Shown here: piece by piece, positions 1 to 8,593 of the stretch
Position numbering within the stretch: the stretch's first letter is position 1
Layout: each line of letters starts with the position of its first letter
DNA from: CTSOIL-112 sp964293815
GTDB taxonomy: Bacteria; Pseudomonadota; Gammaproteobacteria; Burkholderiales; Burkholderiaceae
DNA: 64,000 nt
Assembly: GCA_964293815.1 (NCBI GenBank)
Contig: CAXYYC010000002.1
Coordinates: 1 to 64,000 of the forward strand
Reading direction: 5' to 3'
The notes under the pieces: model-generated
Told to the model about the DNA's origin: nothing
What the model saw: only the letters and a program-made list of their open reading frames with translations
The model's database searches: none
Translations under genes and position numbers: made by a program

Positions 1-47
1 AGGACTTGTGTTGATTCTACTTTTAGATGCCGCCCTTTTAGGGGGTA

Positions 48-584
48 TTACCTTAATGATAAATTTCTAGCCGATAAATAGTCGAGAAGAAACTCTCTCT
101 TGATTTCGATCAGGCTGTGCTCACCTTTTTCGTCAAGAACTTCCCTAACTACTACTACAAAATTTTCTTCTGGCCTTACCCAGTTATTCCCCTCTTTTAT
201 AAGTCGAAGAGCTACAACCAAGTCAGGATTTAATATCCATAAGCGTCCGCCAACTACTGGTTGAGGATGTTCAAAAACAAGGTGAACTCCGATTGGCTCT
301 TTGTCATTCCATTGGTACTGTTCAATTGAAGAATAATATCCATCTTCGTAAGCATAAGGTTGAACTGTACAGCCAATCCCAATATCACTCCAGCTAGCCT
401 CCTCTGCTATTTTTCTGTGCTCTGGAGGGAATGCAACAGAACCACAACCAAAGCATTCGCCAACATATCCAGTGTATTTACAATCACCTTTTTCATCGTT
501 AATGGATGCTCTCAAAGGCACCCATGTTGACTTTGAAAAAGTCCGTCGCGTTTCTTTATTTAGAAGAATCCAATTTTGATTCAT
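48..584 (-). CDS. Hypothetical protein, family not recognised
   Basis: A 178-residue open frame starting MNQNWILLNK with no signal peptide or membrane segment. It contains three Cys in a short stretch (CKYTGYVGECFGCG, about residues 35-48), which could bind a metal or be structural. I do not recognise the family. The coding strand and its flanks are clearly more AT-rich than the genes to the right, and there is no partner gene in view, so it may be acquired DNA at the edge of an accessory segment. Codon choice and length support a real gene, but function is unknown. Confidence 0.6.
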   Translation of the reverse strand: MNQNWILLNKETRRTFSKSTWVPLRASINDEKGDCKYTGYVGECFGCGSVAFPPEHRKIAEEASWSDIGIGCTVQPYAYEDGYYSSIEQYQWNDKEPIGVHLVFEHPQPVVGGRLWILNPDLVVALRLIKEGNNWVRPEENFVVVVREVLDEKGEHSLIEIKREFLLDYLSARNLSLR

Positions 585-860
585 TAATCATCATTTCCTT
601 TGGGCATAACTATACTTAGCATCACAATGACATAACATGAAAAATAATTTAACTTATAAGATTCATTCAATCAAAACAAATTATTGATTGACCTATAAAA
701 TCTATAAAAAACAAGTATCTTATGTTACCTAATCATGGACAAAAATATGGATCCATTTGTTGTTGATTTTATACCATTGGTTTTTCATTATCGACAGTTT
801 TTGGCAAACAAGCAATTGAGGCAAGCCTGCGATTTAATACGTCACAATCAATACGCTAAA
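585..860. other. AT-rich intergenic stretch
   Basis: About 276 bases without a convincing gene. The DNA is strikingly AT-rich compared with the roughly balanced composition further right. It contains promoter-like A/T runs upstream of the divergent unknown gene. I see no repeat, tRNA or integrase remnant in it. Confidence 0.4.
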
Positions 861-1490
861 TCAGTAGGTCACAATCGGATATTGTCCGATATACGTTGGA
901 TGTTCCGCCTGACGACGCATAAAATCCGCCACGTCTTGACGTGAAATGGTGCGCACTTGTAGTGCTTTTGGTGAGCCGTCGAGTATGCGGTATTTGCCTG
1001 TCAGTGCGCCATTGGTGAGTACGCCCGCGCGGACAAATAGGCTGTTCGGGTACTGCGCCGCGAGCATTTTTTCCATCAGGGTTTTTTCAGCGTAAATCTC
1101 GCCGAGCATGAGTGAGAATGCGGCTTTGATCGGCCACGGCTGGTTTTTCATGCTGTCGCCCGCGCCAAATCGGGTGAGTATGATCAGGGGCGGTTGTGCG
1201 CCGCTGGCTTTGATGGCGTTCAAAATCGCTCTGGGTGATTGAATATAGAGGCCGGTGGCTTTGCGGCTGGTGCCGGTACCGAGCGTGACCAAAATGGCGT
1301 CTACACCGGCAATGGCCTGTGCAATATCCGATTCGTTCAGCGCACTGCCGGTGATTTTGTGCACGCGTTCATGTTCGGGAATCGTGCCGACACTGCGCGA
1401 TAAGGTATTGACTGTATGGCCGTGTTCGAGCAGTTGTTTGACCAGCTCTAAACCCACGCCCGCTGATGCGCCGATGACTGCGAATTTCAT
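861..1490 (-). CDS. NAD(P)-binding oxidoreductase (atypical SDR / NmrA-like)
   Basis: A 209-residue protein opening MKFAVIGASAGVG, the glycine-rich dinucleotide-binding loop GxSxGxG of a Rossmann fold, followed by LELVKQLLEHGHTV. The family (NAD(P)H-binding, PF13460-like) includes flavin reductases, NmrA regulators and quinone reductases, so the substrate cannot be assigned. A strong ribosome site (GGAGG) lies six bases before the ATG, which fixes the start. It stands alone, transcribed in the same direction as the hydrolase gene upstream. Confidence 0.85.
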   Translation of the reverse strand: MKFAVIGASAGVGLELVKQLLEHGHTVNTLSRSVGTIPEHERVHKITGSALNESDIAQAIAGVDAILVTLGTGTSRKATGLYIQSPRAILNAIKASGAQPPLIILTRFGAGDSMKNQPWPIKAAFSLMLGEIYAEKTLMEKMLAAQYPNSLFVRAGVLTNGALTGKYRILDGSPKALQVRTISRQDVADFMRRQAEHPTYIGQYPIVTY

Positions 1491-1579
1491 ATTGCCTCCA
1501 CTGATTTGACGTTTATGTGCATGATTTTATCTCAGAATCCGTTTGATGGCGCACGCTTAAAAAACGCGATGAGGCACAA

Positions 1580-3130
1580 TTATGAGGCACAACTGCGGTC
1601 TTTGGCCTCATAGCCACTGTACAGCAGACCATTGTGCAGCAGATAGGCAACGACCTCTTGATCCACGCATGAGCTGACGCCACTCAATGCCAGTGTGTGT
1701 CCATCGCCTTCGCGCGTGAGCAGAGGGCTGTTGAAATACTGCGCCATGCGCACGGCATTTTGATAAGGCGTGGTTGGGTCATGTCGTTGCGCGACAAACA
1801 GCAGTTTGGGTAAGTCTTTGGCAACGAGGGGAATTCGCGCTTGATCGGTTCCGGGGTGTGGCCAAAAATGACATGATTCCAATAATTCTGCCTCGGTTTT
1901 GGGTCGATGATCACTGAATGTGGCGGCCTCGTCAACGCGCCGCCATTGCACCAATGCGTGCTCTTTGTCCATGTGTACCGCGCCATCAGCGCAATTAATC
2001 GCGCCCAATGCGTCGTTGGCGGCTTCGTTCGGTAGCTGTTGCATGAGTTGAGCAAAAGGCCGCGCCGAACCGCGTTTTAACGCTTGCAATGCGTGCGCCA
2101 AATCCGGCCAATGGTCGTCCCAAAGCAAATACGTCCCCATCGCGGACAGTACTTCATCCACACCGATGCGCGTATTTGCATCCACTATATTTGCATCCAC
2201 TATTACAGGCTTTGACTCCAATTGCCGCAATAGTTGATGAAACTGTGTCTCAGCCATTTGCGGTTCAGCCGATAAAAAGCACGCGCGCTCACGCGCACAG
2301 TACGCGGCAAAGCGCTCAAATGTGGCTTGAAAGCCTTTCTCCTGATTGATGCGCTGGGTGAAATAGTCCTCCGACAGGTCTACCACGCCGTCCAGCACCA
2401 AGGCGCGCACGGATTGGGGAAACTGTTCCGCGTAGCTGGCCAGCACCTTCGTGCCATAGGAGTAGCCAATCGCCGTTAATTGTTCATTGCCTAACGCTTT
2501 GCGAATTTGCTCCAAATCATTCACCGCGTCACGGGTGCTGATGTGCTTTAAAACGTCCAAACCCGTATGCTCAATACAAGAACGCACAAATTGTTCGTTC
2601 TCAGACACCGTACTGTCGGACTGCTCATGCGCCGCAACTGGGCAGGAGATGGTCGGCGTGGAGGGCGCAACGCCTCTGGGCGCGTAGCCAATGATGTCGT
2701 AGGCGGCCAACAAAGGCGCATTAGCCTTCGATGACGCGACCATCGGATTCACCCCCGACTCGCCCGGACCTCCGGCCACAACCACCAAATCACCTTGCTT
2801 GTGTTGCGTCGCGGGCAAGCGCGTCAACGTCAGTGTGACCCGTTGCGCAGCCGTATCGGTTGACAACGGTTCCGCTTCATAAGACAGCGGCACATCCAGA
2901 GAAGCGCATTGCAAATTGGACGGAATATCTTGAGTAAACCATGCTTGATACGCCGGACTGTGACAGCTTGCCCACTCAAGCGGTTTCGGCACATGCGCTG
3001 CTGTGACATGCGCCTGTGTCGGAGCCGATGTTTTTACCGTTCCATTATTGACGGCTTGATGATTCACAGACTCATGACAAGCCGACAGCAGGCACAATGC
3101 GCCCAGCGCACAGAGACCCCATTGAAACAT
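1580..3130 (-). CDS. Alpha/beta-hydrolase lipoprotein, TAP-like C-terminus
   Basis: A 516-residue secreted hydrolase. The N-terminus is a lipoprotein signal with lipobox LLSAC (Cys at residue 18 of the chosen start). The fold shows an oxyanion-loop motif GGPGESG near residue 120, nucleophile elbow GYSYG with Ser about residue 224, and a late RHDPTTPY followed by GDGH carrying the expected acidic residue and His. This matches the tripeptidyl-aminopeptidase / proline-iminopeptidase-like family with a TAP-like C-terminal segment. The ATG at 3130 is chosen because GGGAGG sits just upstream; an ATG four codons earlier overlaps that site. It probably acts at the outer or inner membrane on peptides or esters; the substrate is unknown. 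Confidence 0.85.
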   Translation of the reverse strand: MFQWGLCALGALCLLSACHESVNHQAVNNGTVKTSAPTQAHVTAAHVPKPLEWASCHSPAYQAWFTQDIPSNLQCASLDVPLSYEAEPLSTDTAAQRVTLTLTRLPATQHKQGDLVVVAGGPGESGVNPMVASSKANAPLLAAYDIIGYAPRGVAPSTPTISCPVAAHEQSDSTVSENEQFVRSCIEHTGLDVLKHISTRDAVNDLEQIRKALGNEQLTAIGYSYGTKVLASYAEQFPQSVRALVLDGVVDLSEDYFTQRINQEKGFQATFERFAAYCARERACFLSAEPQMAETQFHQLLRQLESKPVIVDANIVDANTRIGVDEVLSAMGTYLLWDDHWPDLAHALQALKRGSARPFAQLMQQLPNEAANDALGAINCADGAVHMDKEHALVQWRRVDEAATFSDHRPKTEAELLESCHFWPHPGTDQARIPLVAKDLPKLLFVAQRHDPTTPYQNAVRMAQYFNSPLLTREGDGHTLALSGVSSCVDQEVVAYLLHNGLLYSGYEAKDRSCAS

Positions 3131-3195
3131 ACAACCTCCCATCTTATTTTTAATTATTTTAATAGTGCTACTACTCTGTTTAACTAACGCTCTTT

Positions 3196-3789
3196 TTAGT
3201 ACAAACGCACCCCCGCTTTTCGCAACATTCCTGTCAAAGCAATCAAGGGCAAACCAATCAACGCGGTCGGATCATCGGACTCGACTTTTTCGAGAAGCGA
3301 GATGCCCAGCGCCTCAACTTTCGCACTGCCCGCGCAGTCATACGGCTGCTCAATGCGCAAATACGCGGCCAATTCGTCATCCGACAAGTCGCGGAACGTC
3401 GTCTTGGTCACAATATTGTCCAGTTGATAAGTATCATTGCGCGCATCGTATAGGCACAATGCACTGTGAAACAGCGCGGTTTTACCACGCATCATTTGTA
3501 GTTGTGCCAATGCCTTGTCAAAACCGCCCGCCTTGCCAATTTGCTCACCGTTCACGGTAGCAACCTGATCCGCGCCGATGATGAGCGCATTCGGGTGGCT
3601 GCGCGCGATGTGACGGGCTTTTTCCAGCGCCAGTCGCAGCGCAGTATCCACCGGCGTTTCGCCCGCATGCGGCGTCTCATCGATGGTCGGGCTGACGACG
3701 AGAAACGGCAATCGCAAGCGTTCTAATAATTCACGACGGTACGGAGAAGACGAGCCTAAAATCAACTCAGGATGGGATGTGTCAATCAT
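3196..3789 (-). CDS. Maf-family nucleoside triphosphate pyrophosphatase (YceF-type)
   Basis: A 197-residue Maf/Ham1-superfamily protein. It begins with the diagnostic LILGSSSPYRRELLERL, carries the substrate-base motif DETP and the metal/catalytic block IIGADQVA near residue 70. Maf proteins hydrolyse non-canonical or modified NTPs. The YceF subgroup prefers 7-methyl-GTP, and the divergent position next to yceD-rpmF-plsX is the same as in enterobacteria, which supports YceF rather than YhdE. The shared promoter region lies at 3790-3894. Confidence 0.93.
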   Translation of the reverse strand: MIDTSHPELILGSSSPYRRELLERLRLPFLVVSPTIDETPHAGETPVDTALRLALEKARHIARSHPNALIIGADQVATVNGEQIGKAGGFDKALAQLQMMRGKTALFHSALCLYDARNDTYQLDNIVTKTTFRDLSDDELAAYLRIEQPYDCAGSAKVEALGISLLEKVESDDPTALIGLPLIALTGMLRKAGVRLY

Positions 3790-3894
3790 AAAACCTCTGT
3801 TATAATTTTTAAAATTATTTAGTGCGTAGTCACACAGCCGCCATTATCGCAGGATTTACGCACGGACACACCCTCGAACACACCGAAAGACCCT

Positions 3895-4416
3895 ATGAGT
3901 ACACCCCACGCATCCCCATGGACAATCGACGTATTTACCCTGTGCAAAGAACATGCCAATAAACAAGGTGAATTACCCATTAACCTGCTGACACGTTTAA
4001 GCAGCGACTTGACGCGCCACGACGGTGCGCTGCACTATGTGCTATCAGGTGAATTGGACGAGAAGAAGCATCCGGTCATGCGCATTCGCATCACTGGCAC
4101 ACTGATGATGCGCTGCCAACGCTGTTTGGAAGAAATGGCCTATGCAGTCAATGTAGACAATTCGCTCGAATTGGTACACACCGAAGCCGAATTGGACGAC
4201 GAAGAAGAGGAACTCAACGCAATTGCCGAAGGCACCGCAGGCATTGAAAAAATCGTCGGCAGCAAAGTATTTGACACGCTCGCGCTGATGGAAGATGAAA
4301 TCATCCTCAGCCTGCCCATCGTTGTGGCACATGAGCAATGCGACAAAACTTTACCCATGTCCACGGGCGAAAAGGCCTCGCCGTTTGACGTTTTACGCAC
4401 ACTGAAAAACCAATAA
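3895..4416 (+). CDS. YceD family protein (DUF177)
   Basis: A 173-residue acidic cytoplasmic protein with the paired motif MRCQRCLEEM near residue 65, the Cys-x-x-Cys block typical of DUF177. In bacteria and plants this family is linked to 23S rRNA accumulation and large-subunit assembly. It sits directly upstream of rpmF, as it does very widely. The region between residues 85 and 115 is strongly acidic (DDEEEE). The start ATG at 3895 fits the family's length. Confidence 0.92.
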   Translation: MSTPHASPWTIDVFTLCKEHANKQGELPINLLTRLSSDLTRHDGALHYVLSGELDEKKHPVMRIRITGTLMMRCQRCLEEMAYAVNVDNSLELVHTEAELDDEEEELNAIAEGTAGIEKIVGSKVFDTLALMEDEIILSLPIVVAHEQCDKTLPMSTGEKASPFDVLRTLKNQ

Positions 4417-4471
4417 ATTCAATCATTTGCCATAAATCACGCAAAAGCACCACGCAAAAGTGCAATACAAC

Positions 4472-4500
4472 TTGGCAAAGACGAATTTTTCCTATATAAT
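4472..4500 (+). promoter_or_regulatory. Sigma-70 promoter for rpmF
   Basis: A -35 hexamer TTGGCA (4472-4477) and a perfect -10 TATAAT (4495-4500) are separated by 17 bases, 35 bases before the rpmF start codon. This gives rpmF its own promoter, separate from yceD transcription. A ribosome site (CTGGAG) follows at about 4524. Confidence 0.7.
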
Positions 4501-4535
4501 CGCGCATTCTCTGTTTGGAGTTTCTGGAGTTTATC

Positions 4536-4718
4536 ATGGCTGTTCAACAAAACAAAAAATCACCTTCTAAACGCGGTATGCACCGTTCGCACGACTTCAT
4601 CACAGGTCCTGCTACGGCGATCGAGCCGGTGACCGGTGAAGTACATTTGCGCCACCACGTTAGCCCGAACGGCTTTTACCGTGGCAAAAAAGTAGTAAAA
4701 ACTAAAAACGACGAATAA
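4536..4718 (+). CDS. rpmF: 50S ribosomal protein L32
   Basis: A 60-residue basic protein starting MAVQQNKKSPSKRGMHRSHD, the conserved L32 N-terminus. The start at 4536 is chosen over an in-frame upstream codon because the mature family begins MAVQ and a CTGGAG ribosome site is correctly spaced. L32 is a small protein of the large subunit near the peptidyl transferase region. This version lacks the zinc-binding Cys quartet found in some bacteria. It lies between yceD and plsX. Confidence 0.97.
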   Translation: MAVQQNKKSPSKRGMHRSHDFITGPATAIEPVTGEVHLRHHVSPNGFYRGKKVVKTKNDE

Positions 4719-4787
4719 TTGATTGCGTCAATCGATGTGCATCTGTGCGCAACGATTAAGAATTTTCGTCGGCAATAGCGACATGGC

Positions 4788-4811
4788 AAGGCTGGTATTT
4801 ACCAGCTTTTT
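4788..4811 (+). terminator. Terminator-like hairpin between rpmF and plsX
   Basis: The inverted repeat GCTGGT-ATTT-ACCAGC (4791-4806) is followed by five T. It could end part of the rpmF transcription before plsX, giving more L32 mRNA than PlsX mRNA. The stem is short, so termination is probably partial. Confidence 0.5.
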
Positions 4812-4901
4812 GTCGTTTTAAATTTTGCCGCACGCAAAGATCGCATTCAATAGTCACTTTGGTCACTTTGAAATGCACGGTTCAACTATTTGGCACACCA
4901 T

Positions 4902-5930
4902 ATGAGCAAGCAAAAAACCATCATTGCCGTAGATGTCATGGGCGGCGATCACGGATTATCCGTGACCTTGCCTGCCTGCGCTGAATTTTTACGCACCCAT
5001 CCCGAGGCCGGTTTGCTGCTGGTCGGCGAACAAACGCAGATTCGCGCCGCGCTCTCGCAGCATCAACTGACTGAATCCGAGCGCTGTCAAATCGTCCACG
5101 CCTCCGAAGTGGTGGAAATGCATGAAGCGGTCGAATCCGCTCTGCGCCGTAAAAAAGACTCCTCCATGCGCGTCGCGATCAATATGGTGAAAGAAGGCCG
5201 TGCGCACGCCGTCGTCTCCGCAGGCAATACCGGCGCGCTGATGGCGATTGCGCGCTTTGTGCTCAAAACCTTGAACGGCATTGACCGTCCGGCGATTGCC
5301 TCGATCATGCCGAATTTAGAGGAAACCGGCACGGTGGTGCTCGATTTGGGCGCGAACGTGGACTGTACTGCCGAACATTTGCAGCAATTTGCCTTGATGG
5401 GCTCATCACTCGTCGCCGCAACGATGGAACACACCCACGCCGCCAACCCGCGCGTCGGTCTGCTCAACATTGGTCACGAGGAAATGAAGGGCAACGAAGT
5501 GACCAAGCAGGCGTTTGAACTGCTCAAAAACACACCGATCAACTTTATCGGCAATGTCGAAGGCAACCAGATTTTCACCGGTGGCGCGGACGTGATTGTC
5601 TGTGATGGCTTTGTCGGCAATGTCTTGCTCAAAACCTCCGAGGGCATGAGCAAACTGGTGCGCGAGCACATGACCGAAGAATTCAAAAAATCATGGTGGC
5701 GCAAATGGACGGCTCTGTTCGCCATGCCTGCGATCAACGGTTTCCGTCATCGCGTGGACAATCGCCCGTACAACGGCGCGGCACTGGTTGGCCTGCGTGG
5801 CGTGGTCATCAAAAGCCACGGCGGTGCGGACGCGTATGCCTACGGCTTTGCCTTAGCACGCGCTTTCAATGCGGTTGAGCACAATATGCTGGACAAAACC
5901 AGTGCGATGCTGGCGCAGATTCACCATTGA
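4902..5930 (+). CDS. plsX: Phosphate acyltransferase PlsX
   Basis: A 342-residue enzyme that converts acyl-ACP and phosphate to acyl-phosphate for phospholipid synthesis by PlsY. It is a peripheral membrane protein. The N-terminus IIAVDVMGGDHG and the internal VSAGNTGALMA and DGFVGNVLLKTSEG blocks are diagnostic of PlsX. The ATG at 4902 (MSKQKT) is preferred over an in-frame TTG four codons earlier. It follows rpmF as in many proteobacteria. The fab genes that often come next are absent; a strong terminator follows instead. Confidence 0.96.
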   Translation: MSKQKTIIAVDVMGGDHGLSVTLPACAEFLRTHPEAGLLLVGEQTQIRAALSQHQLTESERCQIVHASEVVEMHEAVESALRRKKDSSMRVAINMVKEGRAHAVVSAGNTGALMAIARFVLKTLNGIDRPAIASIMPNLEETGTVVLDLGANVDCTAEHLQQFALMGSSLVAATMEHTHAANPRVGLLNIGHEEMKGNEVTKQAFELLKNTPINFIGNVEGNQIFTGGADVIVCDGFVGNVLLKTSEGMSKLVREHMTEEFKKSWWRKWTALFAMPAINGFRHRVDNRPYNGAALVGLRGVVIKSHGGADAYAYGFALARAFNAVEHNMLDKTSAMLAQIHH

Positions 5931-5948
5931 ATACCGCCTGCATGCAAT

Positions 5949-5981
5949 AAAAAACCGGTAGTTAACAGCTACCGGTTTTTC
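5949..5981 (+). terminator. Rho-independent terminator after plsX
   Basis: A 12-base-pair stem with arms AAAAACCGGTAG and CTACCGGTTTTT closes on a short loop and ends in a T-run. It terminates plsX transcription. The A-run on the other side means it could also serve the convergent rubredoxin gene. Confidence 0.85.
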
Positions 5982-6001
5982 TATTCAATTTCAATGACGG
6001 A

Positions 6002-6166
6002 TTAAATCACCACCATCTCAAAATCCGCTTTACCAACCCCACATTCAGGGCACAACCAGTCGGACGGAATGTCTTCCCATTTCGTGCCGGGTGCAATACC
6101 ATCCTCCGGCCAACCTTGTTCTTCATCATAAATCCAGCCGCACACCAAACACATCCACGTTTTCAT
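6002..6166 (-). CDS. Rubredoxin
   Basis: A 54-residue protein that a length-filtered scan misses. It starts MKTWMCLVCGWIYDE and has the two iron knuckles CLVCG (Cys 6 and 9) and CPECG (Cys 39 and 42), with the conserved aromatic and DW residues (PSDWLCPECG). These bind one iron with four Cys and carry single electrons in the cytoplasm. It is divergent from the thiD-like gene and hemL; this trio is common in betaproteobacteria. The reductase partner is not in the window. Confidence 0.95.
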   Translation of the reverse strand: MKTWMCLVCGWIYDEEQGWPEDGIAPGTKWEDIPSDWLCPECGVGKADFEMVVI

Positions 6167-6305
6167 ACTCATCCTTAAATTTTAAATCAACACATACCCA
6201 AGCGTATCGTAGCACGGTACAATACAGTATCTGGGGCGCATGTCGCTGACTTCAAGTCCAACGCATTTCTCCCAAAAGACAACCCCTATTTTATCAAGGT
6301 TTCGC

Positions 6306-7199
6306 ATGATTTACCCCATCGTTTTGAGTTTTAATCCACACGATCCGACGGGCGGTGCAGGATCCCCCGCCGATGCGCTGACCTGCGCCAGTCTGGAAGC
6401 CAGCGCGTTTACCGTCGCCACCACGCTATTGGCCGGTGATTTCAGCCGCTTAGAGGCCGTAATTCCGCTGGATGCGGACTGGGTGGACGATCAGGCACGC
6501 ACGCTGCTCGAAGATTCTGTCGTACATGCGATCAAAATCGGCGTCTTGCCCGACGTGCAGATTGTGCGCGTCATCGCCGAAATTATGGCCGATTATCCGC
6601 AAGTACCGGTGATTCTCGCGCCATCCATTCTCGTGGCCGATGACGATGATGGCAACAATGCCGAAGACATCATCACCGCGACACACGAATTGATTTTGCC
6701 CAATGCGAATCTGCTGATTGCGCAACGCCATTTATTGCGCCAACTGGCTGAAGTCAAACACAATTTCGCGCAAATTGAAGAGGAACATCCGCAATTGCTG
6801 GCCAACGCGCACGCGCAAGCCCTGTTATCCTCCGGTTGCGAATATGTGTTCGCCACCGACGCCAAATCGCCTGACTCGCAAGTGGTGCATCAATTATTTT
6901 CCAGCGACGGACTGCTGCGCACCGACACCACGCCACGTTTGAAAGACGCCTTTTTGGGCGCGAACAGCACATTATCTGCCGCGATCAGTGCGCTCATCGC
7001 ACATGGTCAACCGACGCCGCAAGCAATCGGCGAAGCGCTCGAATTCACTTGGCAAACCCTGCGATTCGGCATCAGCATGGGCATGGGCAAAAAAATCCCT
7101 GACCGCTTTTACTGGACGCGCCAAACCGAGGACGAAACCGCCGAAGCCGAGCAGTCGCCGAACAAACGCCCTGCGCCTTCATCCAATACCTTGCAATAA
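6306..7199 (+). CDS. thiD: Hydroxymethylpyrimidine/phosphomethylpyrimidine kinase-like protein
   Basis: A 297-residue ribokinase-fold protein. The N-terminus IVLSFNPHDPTGGAG corresponds to the ThiD AGSDPSGGAG substrate loop, and IKIGVLPD matches the family's KxGML strand. The start at 6306 is chosen because AAGG lies upstream and the family begins at this strand. Several kinase motifs are weak. The C-terminal anion-hole block, usually GTGCT or GAGDT, reads GANST (residues 218-222), so the catalytic residue of canonical ThiD is missing. The gene keeps its position before hemL. It may be a divergent kinase or a protein that has changed role. Confidence 0.75.
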   Translation: MIYPIVLSFNPHDPTGGAGSPADALTCASLEASAFTVATTLLAGDFSRLEAVIPLDADWVDDQARTLLEDSVVHAIKIGVLPDVQIVRVIAEIMADYPQVPVILAPSILVADDDDGNNAEDIITATHELILPNANLLIAQRHLLRQLAEVKHNFAQIEEEHPQLLANAHAQALLSSGCEYVFATDAKSPDSQVVHQLFSSDGLLRTDTTPRLKDAFLGANSTLSAAISALIAHGQPTPQAIGEALEFTWQTLRFGISMGMGKKIPDRFYWTRQTEDETAEAEQSPNKRPAPSSNTLQ

Positions 7200-7232
7200 C
7201 ACTTTGCAATAATTTTTGACAACGACACGACA

Positions 7233-8525
7233 ATGACCGCATTAGACCAAAACCAAGCCCTATTTGACCGCGCCCAAAGCACCACACCGGGCGGTGTGAA
7301 CTCACCTGTGCGCGCCTTTCGCTCCGTCGGCGGCACGCCACGCTTCATCAAACGTGCTGAAGGCGCGTATTTCTGGGACGAAAACGATACCAAATACATC
7401 GACTACATCGGCTCATGGGGGCCGATCATCGTTGGCCACGCCCACCCGCGCGTGGTGAAAGCCGTTCAGGACGCCGCTGCCAATGGCCTCGGCTACGGCG
7501 CACCCACGCGTGCCGAAGTCGAAATCGCCGAAAAACTCTGCCAAATGCTGCCACAGCTCGAACAAGTTCGTCTGGTCTCATCCGGCACAGAAGCGACCAT
7601 GAGCGCGATTCGTCTCGCGCGTGGCTTCACGGGGCGCGATTTGCTGGTCAAATTTGAAGGTTGCTACCACGGTCACTCCGACAGCCTGTTGGTCAAAGCC
7701 GGTTCGGGTTTGCTCACATTTGGTAACCCATCGTCAGCGGGCGTACCGCAAGCGGTGTCCAAAGATACCCTCGTTTTGCCCTACAATGACATAGAAGCCT
7801 TACAAACGCTGTTTAAAGAAAAAGGCGACCAACTCGCCTGCGTCATCCTCGAACCCATCGCGGGCAATATGAATTTCGTGCGCGCCACACCTGAATTCAT
7901 GCGCACACTGCGCGAGTTGTGCACGCAGTACGGCGCGGTATTGATTATCGACGAAGTGATGACCGGTTTCCGCGTCGGTCAGCACTGCGCGCAAGGCATC
8001 TACGGCGTACAAGCGGACATCACCACATTGGGCAAAGTCATCGGCGGCGGTATGCCGGTCGCCGCATTTGGCGGACGGCGCGACATCGTGGCGCACATGG
8101 CACCGCTCGGCGGCGTGTATCAGGCGGGAACGTTGTCGGGTAATCCGGTCGCGGTCGCGGCAGGCATGACCACGCTGGAAATTATTTCCGAACCCTATTT
8201 CTACCAAAACCTGTACGAACGCACGCGCCAACTGATGAATGGCCTCGAATACGCCGCGCAGGTTGCCGGTGTGCCGTTCTCCACCGACTGCGAAGGCGGG
8301 ATGTTTGGCCTGTATTTCTCAGAACGCAAACCAACCAGCTTTGCCGATATGATGGCCTCGCGCACCGACCTATTCCCTGCGTTTTTCCACGCCATGCTGG
8401 ACGAAGGTGTGTACCTCGCACCATCGGCGTTTGAGGCGGGCTTTGTCTCCGCCGCACACAGCGCGGATGATGTGGTCAACACCATCGCGGCGGCGGAAAA
8501 GGCGTTTAAGCAGTTAAAAATTTAA
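7233..8525 (+). CDS. hemL: Glutamate-1-semialdehyde 2,1-aminomutase
   Basis: A 430-residue PLP enzyme that makes 5-aminolevulinate from glutamate-1-semialdehyde in the C5 route to heme. Diagnostic blocks are the N-terminal TPGGVNSPVRAF, SSGTEATMSAIRLARG (PLP phosphate binding), IIDEVMTGFR (the Asp that pairs with the PLP ring) and TLGKVIGGGMP with the Schiff-base Lys near residue 268. Length is typical. It starts 33 bases after the thiD-like gene, probably co-transcribed, and is followed by a strong terminator. Confidence 0.97.
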   Translation: MTALDQNQALFDRAQSTTPGGVNSPVRAFRSVGGTPRFIKRAEGAYFWDENDTKYIDYIGSWGPIIVGHAHPRVVKAVQDAAANGLGYGAPTRAEVEIAEKLCQMLPQLEQVRLVSSGTEATMSAIRLARGFTGRDLLVKFEGCYHGHSDSLLVKAGSGLLTFGNPSSAGVPQAVSKDTLVLPYNDIEALQTLFKEKGDQLACVILEPIAGNMNFVRATPEFMRTLRELCTQYGAVLIIDEVMTGFRVGQHCAQGIYGVQADITTLGKVIGGGMPVAAFGGRRDIVAHMAPLGGVYQAGTLSGNPVAVAAGMTTLEIISEPYFYQNLYERTRQLMNGLEYAAQVAGVPFSTDCEGGMFGLYFSERKPTSFADMMASRTDLFPAFFHAMLDEGVYLAPSAFEAGFVSAAHSADDVVNTIAAAEKAFKQLKI

Positions 8526-8535
8526 GCGGTAAAAT

Positions 8536-8570
8536 AAAAAACGCACTGTCTACCAAACAGTGCGTTTTTT
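8536..8570 (+). terminator. Rho-independent terminator after hemL
   Basis: A 14-base-pair stem (arms AAAAAACGCACTGT and ACAGTGCGTTTTTT) with a seven-base loop and T-run. The A-run on the left makes it usable by the convergent gene at 8594-9439 as well. Confidence 0.9.
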
Positions 8571-8593
8571 CTCGAATAAATTCGTTGATTGAA

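Noticed and set aside
735..944. A 69-codon plus-strand open frame starting MDKNMDPFVVDFIP.
   Set aside because: Its last third lies antisense to the end of the well-supported NAD(P)-binding gene, there is no clear ribosome site, and no family is recognisable.
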